A stretch of 64,000 nucleotides of DNA from Salinibacterium sp. UTAS2018 (GCF_004118935.1 NZ_CP035375.1:992001-1056000), one strand, 5' to 3'. Shown: positions 7,214 to 16,325, counted from the stretch's first letter. Notes: a model not told the origin generated them from the sequence alone. Program-made: numbers and translations.

Positions 7214-9553
7214 TTGGCCGCGAACGATACCGATTTCGGCACAGAGATGCGCGGTTACAAGAAAGACGACGTCGACAAACTTATCGGCGAACTTCGTCGC
7301 GAACTTGTTGCCGCTAAAGCAGATCGCACGGCCTCGACAAAAGAGGTCAAAAGACTCCTCGCCGTAAACGAAGATCTTCAGGCTGAGCTCGACGAATCGG
7401 GCAGCCCCACCTACAGCGGACTCGGCTCAAAGCTCGAGAGCATGCTTCGTGTTGCCGAAGAGCACTCGACTCAACTCATCAGCCAGGCCGACATTGACGC
7501 TGAGAAGATGCGCAAAGCGGTGCAGGCTGAAACCTCGACTCTTCGCGCAGACACCGCGAGCGAAGCCGAACGCACCTTGGCCGAAGCCCAGCATGAGGCA
7601 GCAGCGCTCGCAAAATCGTCCCGCGCCGAAGCGGACACTCTTGTCGCACGGGCGAGAGACGAAGCGTCTCAGCTCGTGGGTGATGCTTCTCGGGAAGCAG
7701 CAACCATTCGTGGCGCCGTAGCGACCGAAGCAGCGGATGCCCGTACCTCAGCGAAGCGAGAAGCTGCAGCTCTGCGTGCCGAAACAGAACGAGCGATGGC
7801 AGAGCTGCGTGCCAGCACCGCGGCTGAAGTCGCCGAAGCGCGCGAGGCTGCAGAATCTCTCGCCCGGGACGCTGAGCTTGGACGCGCGACGTTCGAGGCT
7901 GAGAACACCAAGCAGCGCGAAGACCTAGAGCGGGACATCGAGCAAGCACGCACCGATCTAGCTCGCGAGATCGACACCGCGCGGGCTGAGCTCGACGCTG
8001 AGACCACCACGGCTCGAGACAAGCTCGCGAACGAGACCAAGGCTGCCCACACGAAACTGGCGAACGAGACCGCTGCCGGTCACGCGAAGCTGGTCAACGA
8101 GACAAACGCCGCCCAAGCGAAACTCAAGGCAGAGCTGGACGCGGGACACGCAGCGCTCGAGGCAGAAGCGGACGCCACTCGCAACGCCGCCGCTACCGAG
8201 GCCGCGACTACGCTGGCCGAGCTCGAAAAAACCGTCACGACCGCACGGGCCGCCCTCGACGCTGAGTTGTCTGAAGCCCGAGACCTGTGGGAGACCGAGG
8301 AACGCGACGCACGCCAGCTGCTCGAACACGACGTCACGAGCACGCGCGCCGCGCTCGACGACGAAGTCACCTCAACAAAGGCTGCTCTCGAACACGAAGT
8401 CACAAGCACCCAAGCCGCTCTTGAGCAAGAAGTATCGACCACCAAGACGGCCCTCGAGCAAGAGGTTAAGGTCACCCAGGCCTCCCTCGAGCAAGAGGTC
8501 ACGACCACTCGGGCCGAACTCAACAACCACGTTGCTACGACGAAGGCCGCACTCGATGACGAGGTCACGTCTACCCACGCCGAGCTCGAGGCGCACGTCA
8601 AGGCCACGCGAAGTGAACTCGCCGCCGACGTTGCTGCCAAGCAAAAGGCGATTGACCGCGAGGTAAATTCCACCAAGAAGGCGCTGGCGAAAGAGGTCTC
8701 CAGTACGCGTGGCGCTCTCGAAAATGACGTCGAGACAACTCGCGCAGGGCTCGAAGATGAAATCGCGACAGCCCGTGCCGCATTCGAACACGAGAGCACA
8801 ACAGCTCGCGCCCAATTCGAAGCGGAGATGAGCACTCGTCGCAACGAGCTCGAGGCAGAAATCGCCTCAGCGACAGCCGCACTCGAAGAAGAAATGGCTC
8901 GCCGCCATGCCGAGTTGGATGCCGCGATCGACAGCAAGCGCACCGAACTTGACAGCGACGTCAGCGAGACCCGTGCGGCACTCGCCCACGATGTGGAGAA
9001 ACAAACTGCTGACCTTGAGCGGGACATCGCTCGTCAGCGCGCTGAGCTAGCGAACGAGGTGGAATCGACTCGAGCAACGATCAAGCATCAGCTCGAGGAG
9101 ACTCGCACGACGATTGAACGCGAAGCAGAAGAAGCGCGTATTTCGCTCGCAAAAGAGCTTGCGGTGCGCCGCGACGATGCCGAGAAGGAATTCTTGGCCC
9201 AGCACAACGAGGCAACCGCACAGACGCACAACTACCTCGAAGAGGCGCAGGCACAGCTGGCCGAAGCTGTGCGCGAGGCGAATGCCAAGCGTCACGAAGC
9301 CGAAGAGCTGACCAAGTCATCGCAGGCGGAGGCGAAGAAGGTTCTCGCTGAGGCCTCGGCGCACGCCGCCGAGGAGTTGTCCGACGCTGAGCAGCGCGCG
9401 AAGGCCATGACCGATGACGCTGAGAAGCGCTCCCGAGAACTCGTCAGCGATGCCGAGGAGCGCCTCACCAAGATCAAGGCCGAGCGCGAGACCGTGGCGG
9501 GATACTTCGAAAACCTTCGTGGAGTTCTCAACCAAGCCGAGGAAGTTAACTAG
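7214..9553 (+). CDS. Long hendecad-repeat coiled-coil protein with DivIVA-like N-terminus
   Basis: A 779-residue, Ala/Glu/Thr/Arg-rich, almost entirely coiled-coil protein, probably cytoskeletal or polar scaffold. The TTG at 7214 follows GAGGAG. Residues about 7-35 (FGTEMRGYKKDDVDKLIGEL) resemble the DivIVA N-terminal membrane-binding segment. From residue 241 to 647 (7934-9154) the chain consists of 37 consecutive 11-residue units of the type EVTSTKAALEH with no insertion. The flanks (about 70-240 and 650-779) are also helical, with a different, heptad-like spacing. The general type recalls the Streptomyces polar scaffolds Scy and FilP. No enzyme motif is present. Confidence 0.82.
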   Translation: MAANDTDFGTEMRGYKKDDVDKLIGELRRELVAAKADRTASTKEVKRLLAVNEDLQAELDESGSPTYSGLGSKLESMLRVAEEHSTQLISQADIDAEKMRKAVQAETSTLRADTASEAERTLAEAQHEAAALAKSSRAEADTLVARARDEASQLVGDASREAATIRGAVATEAADARTSAKREAAALRAETERAMAELRASTAAEVAEAREAAESLARDAELGRATFEAENTKQREDLERDIEQARTDLAREIDTARAELDAETTTARDKLANETKAAHTKLANETAAGHAKLVNETNAAQAKLKAELDAGHAALEAEADATRNAAATEAATTLAELEKTVTTARAALDAELSEARDLWETEERDARQLLEHDVTSTRAALDDEVTSTKAALEHEVTSTQAALEQEVSTTKTALEQEVKVTQASLEQEVTTTRAELNNHVATTKAALDDEVTSTHAELEAHVKATRSELAADVAAKQKAIDREVNSTKKALAKEVSSTRGALENDVETTRAGLEDEIATARAAFEHESTTARAQFEAEMSTRRNELEAEIASATAALEEEMARRHAELDAAIDSKRTELDSDVSETRAALAHDVEKQTADLERDIARQRAELANEVESTRATIKHQLEETRTTIEREAEEARISLAKELAVRRDDAEKEFLAQHNEATAQTHNYLEEAQAQLAEAVREANAKRHEAEELTKSSQAEAKKVLAEASAHAAEELSDAEQRAKAMTDDAEKRSRELVSDAEERLTKIKAERETVAGYFENLRGVLNQAEEVN
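7934..9154 (+). repeat. Array of about 37 in-frame 33-base (11-residue) degenerate repeats
   Basis: The encoded units follow [E/D]-[V/I/T]-x-x-[T/A]-[R/K/Q/H]-x-x-[L/I/F]-x-x, one every 33 bases without a phase break. The best-matching run is near 8330-8600 (EVTSTKAALEH, EVTSTQAALEQ, EVSTTKTALEQ), suggesting recent duplications there. Confidence 0.85.
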
Positions 9554-9584
9554 GAACTGCCCACCCGGCACCTAGAATTACGCT

Positions 9585-9610
9585 CAGCCTGACACGTGGG
9601 TGTCAGGCTG
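9585..9610. terminator. Hairpin terminator between the coiled-coil gene and the AI-2E transporter
   Basis: CAGCCTGACA and TGTCAGGCTG form a perfect 10-base stem with loop CGTGGG. There is no U-tract. The transporter's GGAG ribosome site starts only a few bases after the stem, so the hairpin might also affect its initiation. Confidence 0.65.
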
Positions 9611-9624
9611 AATGGAGCCACGTA

Positions 9625-10686
9625 ATGAAGATCCTCAATCCGTTCCGCCTTGGGTTACTCGGCGGCCTGGGGGTTCTTGTTGCGGTCGGAATCGGCCAAA
9701 CCGTTATTTCGCTCGCGACAATCCTTACCTACGTGGGCGCAGCGCTATTTCTCGCTCTGGGCCTCGATCCTGTTGTCACCTGGCTCGAGACCAAGAAATT
9801 CCCTCGCTGGACTGCCATTCTCACCGTGTTGGTGGGAGTCCTGGGGGTCTTCACTGGCCTCATCTTCGCGATTGTGCCCGTTATCGCCGAGCAGGTTCGC
9901 AACGCGGTGCAAGCCACTCCTCGACTCGTAACTGCTTTCTTTGATGGCACCGTTCGCGAAAGTGTCGAAACGGCACTCCCGTGGCTGCAGGTGCAAGATC
10001 TGGTTGACGGCTTTAACGCGTGGATAGCCGACCTCGATCTCACGACGATCGGCGGTGGCGTCTTCGCTGTCGGCATTGGAATCGCCACGGGCATCACCGG
10101 CGCGATTATCGTGCTGATCCTCACCATCTACTTCGTGTCGTCGCTGAAGAGCATCAAATCAGGCCTGTACCAGTTGGTTCCTGCCACGAAACGCGCGAAG
10201 TTCATCGACCTCTCTGAACAAGTAAGCGCTGCCGTAGGCCGCTACGTTATTGGCCAAGGCTCGTTGGCACTCGTCAACGGTGTGCTCTCGTTCATCGTGC
10301 TGACGCTGATTTTCCCGGCCTTCGGCTTGCCCGTGAAATATTCGGCGCTATTGGCGTTCATCGCCTTTATGGGGTCGCTCATTCCTCTCGTAGGAACGCT
10401 GAGCGGCTCGATCGTCATCACGCTGCTCGTGCTTCTTTTCAACGGCCCCCCGAGCGTCATCGGCGTCGGCATTTACTACCTCATCTACATGCAGGTCGAG
10501 GCGTACGTACTCAATCCGCGCATCATGAACAAGGCCGTGAAAATTCCTGGCGCGCTCGTTGTGATCGCTGCGCTCGCCGGCGGAACGTTGCTGGGTATTT
10601 TGGGTGCGCTCATCGCCATCCCCGTTGCCGCGGCGATCCTGATCGTCGTGCAACAGGTGATCGTGCCGCGTCAAGCAGATCTTTAG
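9625..10686 (+). CDS. AI-2E family transporter (PerM/TqsA-like)
   Basis: A 353-residue polytopic membrane protein with about eight hydrophobic helices. Paired N-terminal helices (GLLGGLGVLVAVGIGQTVISLATIL) precede a soluble segment with amphipathic helices, then a C-terminal bundle with LLAFIAFMGSLIPLVGTLSGSIV and ALVVIAALAGGTLLGILGALIAIPVAA, the PerM signature. Family members export small molecules or act as ion antiporters; the substrate cannot be read from sequence. The ATG has GGAG upstream. Its stop codon overlaps the convergent hydrolase stop. Confidence 0.9.
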   Translation: MKILNPFRLGLLGGLGVLVAVGIGQTVISLATILTYVGAALFLALGLDPVVTWLETKKFPRWTAILTVLVGVLGVFTGLIFAIVPVIAEQVRNAVQATPRLVTAFFDGTVRESVETALPWLQVQDLVDGFNAWIADLDLTTIGGGVFAVGIGIATGITGAIIVLILTIYFVSSLKSIKSGLYQLVPATKRAKFIDLSEQVSAAVGRYVIGQGSLALVNGVLSFIVLTLIFPAFGLPVKYSALLAFIAFMGSLIPLVGTLSGSIVITLLVLLFNGPPSVIGVGIYYLIYMQVEAYVLNPRIMNKAVKIPGALVVIAALAGGTLLGILGALIAIPVAAAILIVVQQVIVPRQADL

Positions 10687-11474
10687 AGAGTGCTCTCCGC
10701 AACGGCGGATGCCTCCGGCGGCCAAGTACGCGGCAGCGGCAGCACAACCGGGTTGAGGCGCGCCACAATCTCCGTCAGCACTCGATAGGTCTGAGACTCC
10801 CCCACCCACAGGTGCTTGCCTCCTTCGACCGCAACGAAGTCGATTTCGGGCACCGATGCGAACCGCTGCGCCGCTTCGTGCGGTCGCAGGTAGTCATCGA
10901 GTTCAGGAATGACAGCGACGAGCCGTCGTTCGTCGCCTGCCCACGCAGAGACGTCCTCCGCCGTGGCGCGGTGAAGCGGCGGGGACAGCAGAATAGCTCC
11001 GGTGATGGGGTGCTGTCGGCCGTACTTGAGAGTGACCTCGGTGCCGAACGACCACCCCAGCAGCCACACGTTGGGCAATCCCCGCTCGCGAACAAAATCC
11101 ATAGCCGCGGCAAGATCGAACTCTTCGAGGGTGCCCTCACCAAACGAGCCTTCAGAGGTGCCTCGCGGTGACGTAACTCCGCGGAAGTTGAAACGAAGCA
11201 CGGCAATATCTGCCAGCGCGGGCAACCGCGCCGCGGCTTTGCGGATGATGTGAGAGTCCATAAACCCACCGGCGGTCGGCAAGGGGTGCAGCGTCACCAG
11301 GGAGGCCGCGACATGACCGGACTCGGGCAGCGACAGTTCTCCCACCAGAGTGAAGCCATCGCTCGTGTGAAGCTCAATGTTCTCGCGCTGCGCCGGCAAC
11401 TCAGTGGCACCGCGAATGGGCTCTGGAGCTGGCTGGGCGGATGCGGCCGAACTGGTTGCCGAATTGTCGCTCAC
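10683..11474 (-). CDS. Alpha/beta hydrolase, dienelactone hydrolase-like
   Basis: A 263-residue soluble enzyme. After a disordered Ala/Pro-rich N-terminus, it shows the early strand LVTLHPLPTAGG, the FNFRG strand, the nucleophile elbow GWSFG (Ser), ILLSPPLHR, a late acid region (IPELDDYLRP) and a C-terminal histidine in GGKHLW. Substrate is unknown; the family hydrolyses esters or related bonds. The start is GTG. It is convergent with the AI-2E transporter gene, the TTA/TAG stops overlapping. Confidence 0.85.
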   Translation of the reverse strand: MSDNSATSSAASAQPAPEPIRGATELPAQRENIELHTSDGFTLVGELSLPESGHVAASLVTLHPLPTAGGFMDSHIIRKAAARLPALADIAVLRFNFRGVTSPRGTSEGSFGEGTLEEFDLAAAMDFVRERGLPNVWLLGWSFGTEVTLKYGRQHPITGAILLSPPLHRATAEDVSAWAGDERRLVAVIPELDDYLRPHEAAQRFASVPEIDFVAVEGGKHLWVGESQTYRVLTEIVARLNPVVLPLPRTWPPEASAVAESTL

Positions 11475-11484
11475 TGGATGGCGC

Positions 11485-11784
11485 TCACAATCTTATTTTC
11501 CAACAATGCTGATGCCAATGGCGTCGCGCTGAGAGGTCGTTTGCCTCTCCCATAATGCCGTCAGCACGCCACGTGACTGTGTGGGCGGTCCCTTGAGAGA
11601 TCGACTGCGAGCATCCGGGACAGGTATAGGTCTTGGCCGCTTTCGAAGGCGACACGGGCTGAACGTTCCACTCGCCATCTCGTTTGAATTCGGTGCGGCG
11701 AGAGCCGAAGATCACCCGACTGAGGTCTGCGCTCTCGTCATCATCGGGGCGACGTCGTCCACGGGGACGATTAGAGCGGGGCAT
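11485..11784 (-). CDS. Small basic protein with Cys/His zinc-binding-like motif
   Basis: A 99-residue protein conserved-looking but of unknown function. The N-terminus is Arg/Asp-rich (RPRGRRRPDDDES). The middle has YTCPGCSQSISQG and the C-terminus RRHWHQHCWK, giving a CxxC plus HxxHC set that could hold one zinc. The ATG has a TAAGCT box 6 bases upstream and no ribosome site, suggesting a leaderless transcript. It ends 10 bases from the hydrolase start, so the two genes probably form one transcript. Confidence 0.75.
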   Translation of the reverse strand: MPRSNRPRGRRRPDDDESADLSRVIFGSRRTEFKRDGEWNVQPVSPSKAAKTYTCPGCSQSISQGTAHTVTWRADGIMGEANDLSARRHWHQHCWKIRL

Positions 11785-11790
11785 GGATCA

Positions 11791-11796
11791 AGCTTA
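11791..11796 (-). promoter_or_regulatory. -10 box for the leaderless small Cys/His protein gene
   Basis: TAAGCT lies 6 bases before the ATG at 11784. Confidence 0.45.
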
Positions 11797-11815
11797 TGCG
11801 GTGAGGCAGGGCCGT

Positions 11816-12472
11816 CTAGTACCAGCCATTGGACTCAGAGTGAGACCATGCGCCGCAGGGAGTGCCATAACGTCCCTCGATGTAGCTAAGCCCCCAGCTG
11901 ATCTGCGTAGCGGGGTTGGTGGCCCAGTCGGCGCCAGCGGACGCCATCTTGTCGCCGGGAAGCGATTGCGGGATACCGTAGGCACCGCTCGAGGAGTTGT
12001 GAGCGTAGACGTTCCACCCAGATTCGCGATTCCACAGGCTGACCAAGCAGTTGTACTCGCCGGAGCCAAGGCCACGCGCCGTCAGCATCGACAACGCAAT
12101 CGACTGCGCCGTGCCCGGGTCAGGTGTGCCAGCGGCAGGGACCGAGGGCGCTGCGGGAGCAGCGGGGACGACCGGCTCAACAATAAGTTCTTTCACTGCA
12201 AGCTTGTCTCGCGACACTTCGTTCACGAAGCCTTCTGCGACGGTCAGCGATTGCACCTCTGCCCGTTCGATGGAGCTCACCGGGGCCTGTGCAGCCGACA
12301 CCGTACTCGCTGGTGTCGGGGCTGCCACCATAAGCGTGGCGATGAAGCCCAAACTGGCGACGGAGGCGAACACGGGGAGGGTCCACGAGACCCGTGTGTG
12401 CCGCCCAGAAAGATCCGCACCCTGGCTACGGGCCTGAGCGCGGATGATTGCGGTTCGCGAATTAATAAACAA
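11816..12472 (-). CDS. Secreted or membrane-anchored lytic transglycosylase-like protein
   Basis: A 218-residue protein with a basic N-terminus, a membrane/signal segment at about residues 32-52 (PVFASVASLGFIATLMVAAP), a Pro/Ala linker around 95-120, and a C-terminal lysozyme-like domain. The latter has CLVSLWNRESGWNVYAHN (catalytic-type Glu in NRESGW), SGAYGIPQSLPG and a final GTPCGAWSHSESNGWY, the pattern of small actinobacterial SLT domains that cut peptidoglycan. Two cysteines probably form a disulfide. The start (TTG 12472) is uncertain. Confidence 0.82.
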   Translation of the reverse strand: MFINSRTAIIRAQARSQGADLSGRHTRVSWTLPVFASVASLGFIATLMVAAPTPASTVSAAQAPVSSIERAEVQSLTVAEGFVNEVSRDKLAVKELIVEPVVPAAPAAPSVPAAGTPDPGTAQSIALSMLTARGLGSGEYNCLVSLWNRESGWNVYAHNSSSGAYGIPQSLPGDKMASAGADWATNPATQISWGLSYIEGRYGTPCGAWSHSESNGWY

Positions 12473-12516
12473 AGTACTAGTGATGCTAGTCGACGGACCT
12501 GAAAAAACGGAGGGAA

Positions 12517-13068
12517 CTACCGAACGGCGAGCATGACGTCGATCACCGAGTCGAGCAGGTAGTCGACTTGCGCTTCGCGATAACCGCCCTTTGCTGTGCG
12601 GAACGCTACTGTGCGCACCCGATCAATCGTCAGTGGTGCGCCGTGCTGGAAATAGTTGGCCAGTTCTTGAGCGAACGCATCGACGTCCTTGACCGCGTAT
12701 CCCATCGTGAATCCGTTCACCTTGGAGAACTTCTTGCCGTCGAGGCGAGCGAGGCGGTTCAAAATCTCTTGCGCCTCAGCGCGAGCGTTGGCGTACCACG
12801 CAGTCTCACCCAGTTCAGCGATCGCACGATCCCGCTCGCGCGCTGCAAAGGCATCTTCAAGCCGCTCCAACGCCGAATCGACGTGAACGGTCGAATAACC
12901 GCCCTTGTGCATCGCGAACGCCAACCTGCGGATGCTGCGCGACGATACTACGGAAGAGTCGCTCCGATCGGCGGTGTAGGCACGACGCGCCTCTTCGAGG
13001 AAGTCCTCGACCTGGTCGACGTTGTACCCCAACTGTGACTTACGGCTGCGGGGAAATGTGGTGCTCAC
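12517..13068 (-). CDS. DivIVA-like repeat protein, cotranscribed with cdsA
   Basis: A 183-residue protein containing the short DivIVA-type motif G-Y-x3-V-D-x3 four times in two alternating forms: LGYNVDQVEDFLEEAR, KGGYSTVHVDSALERLE, MGYAVKDVDAFAQELA and KGGYREAQVDYLLDSV. The protein thus looks like two tandem copies of a two-motif unit. It has no long coiled coil and may bind curved membrane or division-site proteins. The GTG at 13068 is chosen for its place 15 bases after the cdsA stop and because homology-like sequence begins there. Confidence 0.8.
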   Translation of the reverse strand: MSTTFPRSRKSQLGYNVDQVEDFLEEARRAYTADRSDSSVVSSRSIRRLAFAMHKGGYSTVHVDSALERLEDAFAARERDRAIAELGETAWYANARAEAQEILNRLARLDGKKFSKVNGFTMGYAVKDVDAFAQELANYFQHGAPLTIDRVRTVAFRTAKGGYREAQVDYLLDSVIDVMLAVR

Positions 13069-13082
13069 GGTTCTATTCTGCC

Positions 13083-13961
13083 TTACGCAAAGATGAGAAA
13101 CAGCGCGTAGCCGGCTGCAGCCGACAAAAGTGACGAATCTACGCGGTCCAAGAAGCCGCCGTGACCGGGCAACCACGTGCTGATGTCTTTGATCCCGAGG
13201 TCTCGCTTGATGAGTGATTCTGCAAGGTCACCCATCGTTGCCGTGCCGAGAATGACGAGTCCAAAGATCAGCCCCACCCACCACGGTTGATCGATCATGA
13301 AGAGAGCGAGAAGCACACCAGCGGTGACCGCGGCAGCCGCGGCACCGGCAAAGCCTTCCCACGTCTTGTTTGGACTGATCGTGGGAGCCATCGGATGCTT
13401 GCCGAACGATAGCCCGCTGGCATACGCCCCGATATCGCTGACGACCACAACAATCAACATGGCGAGGGTCCACCACTGGCCGCCGTCTTCTGACGTGAGG
13501 ATGACCGTAAAGCTAGCGAGGAACGCGACGTACAACATCACGAAGACCCCAGCACCGAGGTCGCGCATGATCGAACGCACCGAACCACGATGGCTCGGCA
13601 TGACGACCACTTCAACCAATCGCCACACCCACATGAAGGCGATTCCCGCCAGCGTGATGTACCACTGACCTTCTGCGTGCCAGTAGAACGACGCGGGTAC
13701 CACTGCGACGGCGGCGATGACCGCCCCAACGCGGGGAATCTTCAGCCCCGAAAAGCGAAGTGCACTTGCGAGCTCGAACGCGGTGAACGCGACGAGCACC
13801 CCGGCAAAGAGCATGAATAGCTCTTTGACGAAAATCAGGCTGAACAACAACGAAAGACCCAACGCCAGACCCACGACAATTGCCATCGCCAAAGGTCGCC
13901 CGGTGCGGGCGTTGATCTTGTCGTTTGTTGCTCGAACCTGAGCTTCGAATTCAGAAACCAT
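13083..13961 (-). CDS. cdsA: Phosphatidate cytidylyltransferase CdsA
   Basis: It makes CDP-diacylglycerol from CTP and phosphatidic acid, the precursor of phosphatidylglycerol, cardiolipin and phosphatidylinositol. The 292-residue protein has about eight membrane helices and the C-terminal CDP-DAG synthase signature SPNKTWEGFAG ... KRDLGIKDISTWLPGHGGFLDRVDS with its catalytic aspartates. The ATG shares an A with the frr stop (TAATG), so the two are coupled. This follows the common actinobacterial order rpsB-tsf-pyrH-frr-cdsA. Confidence 0.96.
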   Translation of the reverse strand: MVSEFEAQVRATNDKINARTGRPLAMAIVVGLALGLSLLFSLIFVKELFMLFAGVLVAFTAFELASALRFSGLKIPRVGAVIAAVAVVPASFYWHAEGQWYITLAGIAFMWVWRLVEVVVMPSHRGSVRSIMRDLGAGVFVMLYVAFLASFTVILTSEDGGQWWTLAMLIVVVVSDIGAYASGLSFGKHPMAPTISPNKTWEGFAGAAAAAVTAGVLLALFMIDQPWWVGLIFGLVILGTATMGDLAESLIKRDLGIKDISTWLPGHGGFLDRVDSSLLSAAAGYALFLIFA

Positions 13962-14512
13962 TAGACCTCGAGCAGCTCAGTTTCTTTACGCTTGAGAGCA
14001 TCGTCAATCGCGTCGACATGAGCTTTCGTACTCGCTTCGAGTTCTTTCTCTGCACGAGCGATCTCGTCTTCGCCAACCTCGGTCAGCGCGTCAAGGTCGT
14101 CCTTAGCCTTACGGCGAATGTTGCGCAGCGCGACGCGGGCCTGCTCAGCCTTTTCGCGAACTACCTTGACGAAGTCTTTACGACGTTCTTCAGTAAGTTC
14201 AGGAAGAGTGGCACGGATGACACTGCCGTCGTTGCCGACGCTGGCACCGATGTGGTGCGCCCCCGCAATGGCCTTTTCAATGTCTTTGAGAGCTGACTTG
14301 TCGAACGGTGTGATGAGCAGAGTACGAGCCTCCTGGTTCACCATCGAAGCCAGTTGTTGCAACGGGGTCGGTGTTCCGTAGTAGTCCACTAGGACCTTCT
14401 GGAACAGGGCCGGGTTCGCGCGGCCGGTACGGACCGTGCTGAAGTCTTCTTTGGCAGCATCCACTGCCTTGTTCATCTTTTCGCTAGCCTCGGCTAGAAC
14501 ATCACTGATCAC
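13961..14512 (-). CDS. frr: Ribosome recycling factor
   Basis: A 183-residue RRF that, with EF-G, splits post-termination ribosomes. It has the full family pattern: an N-terminal helix with [20 protein letters not shown], then [14 protein letters not shown], and the C-terminal helices [31 protein letters not shown]. It starts with GTG preceded by GAGGAG. It lies 108 bases downstream of pyrH and overlaps cdsA by one base. Confidence 0.98.
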   Translation of the reverse strand: MISDVLAEASEKMNKAVDAAKEDFSTVRTGRANPALFQKVLVDYYGTPTPLQQLASMVNQEARTLLITPFDKSALKDIEKAIAGAHHIGASVGNDGSVIRATLPELTEERRKDFVKVVREKAEQARVALRNIRRKAKDDLDALTEVGEDEIARAEKELEASTKAHVDAIDDALKRKETELLEV

Positions 14513-14619
14513 AGGGCACTCCTCTTGGTCTCACCCGAGTTTAGCCTGAGGTCGTTGGAACAACCGTGGCGCGGCACTCGGAAATCATCTGGCTTAGGGG
14601 GTTTTCGAATAGCAGAACG

Positions 14620-15333
14620 CTATCCGTGCACGCGGGTGCCGATCTGCTCGCCCACGATGGCGCGAGTTAGGTTTCCGGCGGGCTCCATGCCGAACACGAG
14701 CATGGGCATCGAATTGTCCATGCACAGGCTGAAGGCGGTGGAGTCAACAACCTTGAGGCCCTGAACGAGAGCGTCTTGGAAGCTAATGGAATCGAGCTTG
14801 CGGGCATCCGGGTTGCTGCGAGGGTCAGCGTCGTAAACGCCATCCACACCATTTTTAGCAACGAGCACTTCTTCAGCGCCGATTTCGAGGGCACGCTGAG
14901 CGGCCACGGTGTCGGTTGAGAAGTACGGCAGGCCAGCGCCCGCACCGAAAATCACGACGCGACCCTTCTCAAGGTGACGCTCTGCACGCAATGGAATGTA
15001 GGGCTCTGCAACCTGAGTCATGGCAATAGCTGACTGCACCCGCGTTGCCACACCGGCCTGTTCCAAGAAATCCTGAAGGGCGAGGGCATTCATCACAGTG
15101 CCCAGCATTCCCATGTAGTCAGCGCGACCACGGTCCATGCCGCGTTGGCTCAGTTCCGCTCCGCGGAAGAAGTTGCCACCACCGACGACAATTGCGATTT
15201 CCACGTCAGTGGATGCCGCCGCAATTTCTTTGGCGAGAGCCGAGACAACATCCGGGTTCACACCCAGCTGACCACCACCGAACGCTTCTCCCGATAGTTT
15301 CAGCAGCACTCGGCGTTTGCGTTGAGTTGTCAT
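14620..15333 (-). CDS. pyrH: Uridylate kinase (UMP kinase)
   Basis: A 237-residue amino-acid-kinase-fold enzyme phosphorylating UMP to UDP. Landmarks are [11 protein letters not shown] at the N-terminus, [27 protein letters not shown], and [43 protein letters not shown]. Length and motifs are standard. GGAAAG precedes the ATG. It lies between tsf and frr on the same strand. Confidence 0.98.
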   Translation of the reverse strand: MTTQRKRRVLLKLSGEAFGGGQLGVNPDVVSALAKEIAAASTDVEIAIVVGGGNFFRGAELSQRGMDRGRADYMGMLGTVMNALALQDFLEQAGVATRVQSAIAMTQVAEPYIPLRAERHLEKGRVVIFGAGAGLPYFSTDTVAAQRALEIGAEEVLVAKNGVDGVYDADPRSNPDARKLDSISFQDALVQGLKVVDSTAFSLCMDNSMPMLVFGMEPAGNLTRAIVGEQIGTRVHG

Positions 15334-15453
15334 CGTCTTCTTTCCGTGTTGATGTTCATATACAGGTTATTGCGTTGTGGCGCCTTCAGCATGGGCGCAC
15401 AGCAGATTCGCCGCAAGCCGCATTCTGTCGCCACCGGTGGTGCGCGCACAATA

Positions 15454-15483
15454 AAGGCCCGAGGCAATAGAGCCTCGGGCCTT
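15454..15483 (-). terminator. Rho-independent terminator after tsf
   Basis: AAGGCCCGAGGC and GCCTCGGGCCTT form a perfect 12-base stem with a 6-base loop. On the minus strand it is followed by TTATTG, a short U-rich tail. It lies just past the tsf stop and separates rpsB-tsf from pyrH. Confidence 0.85.
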
Positions 15484-15497
15484 CATCACACTGAGTG

Positions 15498-16325
15498 TTA
15501 GGCGCCTACCTTGAAGCGAGCAAAACCGGTAATGGTAATGCCTGCATCAGCGGCGACCTTAGCGATCGATACCTTGTTGTCGCGAGCGTAGTCCTGGTCA
15601 AGCAGCGATACCTGCTTGAAGAATGCGCCGAGACGACCTTCAACGATCTTGGGAAGAGCAGCATCAGGCTTGCCCTCTCCGCGACTGATTTCCTCTACGA
15701 TACGACGCTCGTTCTCGACATCATCTGCCGGAACGTCTTCGCGCGAGAGGTAGGAGGGAGCAGCGAACGAAATGTGCTGAGCGATTCCGCGAGCGGTCTC
15801 TGCATCGTCACCCGTGTACGCGAGTACAACGCCAACCTGCGGAGGCAGGTCCTTGTTGGTGCGGTGCATGTAAACCTCGAACGAGTCGCCCTCGAGCTTC
15901 GTCAAGCGACGTAGCTCGAACTTCTCACCGAGGATCGCTGCTTCGTCGTTGATGAGGTCTGCGACCGTAGCCGATCCCGCAGGTGCTGCGAGGCCCTCTT
16001 CTACGGTCGAAGCACCAGCGGCCGAAACTGCTTCTGCAACGGCTTCGCCGAGAGCAACGAACTTGTCACCCTTCGCAACGAAGTCGGTCTCGCAGGCGAG
16101 CTCGATGATGGTCGTTGCTGAACCAGTGGTCTTCGCGGCGATGAGGCCTTCGCTGGTGGAGCGGTCTGAACGCTTGGCGTTGCTCTTGGCACCGCGCAGA
16201 CGAAGAAGCTCGGTGGCCTTATCGAGGTCACCGCCTGCCTCAACGAGAGCGTTCTTAGTTTCAACCATGCCGGTGCCGAGGCGCTCGCGCAGGGTCTTGA
16301 GGTCTTCGAGGCTAAAGTCTGCCAT
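15498..16325 (-). CDS. tsf: Elongation factor Ts
   Basis: EF-Ts recharges EF-Tu by releasing GDP. The 275-residue protein begins with the UBA-like LKTLRERLGTGMVETKNALVEAGGDLDKATELLR, contains the family signature ELACETDFVAKGDKF, and ends with a coiled C-terminal domain (LLDQDYARDNKVSIAKVA). It lies 12 bases after rpsB and shares its promoter. Confidence 0.98.
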   Translation of the reverse strand: MADFSLEDLKTLRERLGTGMVETKNALVEAGGDLDKATELLRLRGAKSNAKRSDRSTSEGLIAAKTTGSATTIIELACETDFVAKGDKFVALGEAVAEAVSAAGASTVEEGLAAPAGSATVADLINDEAAILGEKFELRRLTKLEGDSFEVYMHRTNKDLPPQVGVVLAYTGDDAETARGIAQHISFAAPSYLSREDVPADDVENERRIVEEISRGEGKPDAALPKIVEGRLGAFFKQVSLLDQDYARDNKVSIAKVAADAGITITGFARFKVGA

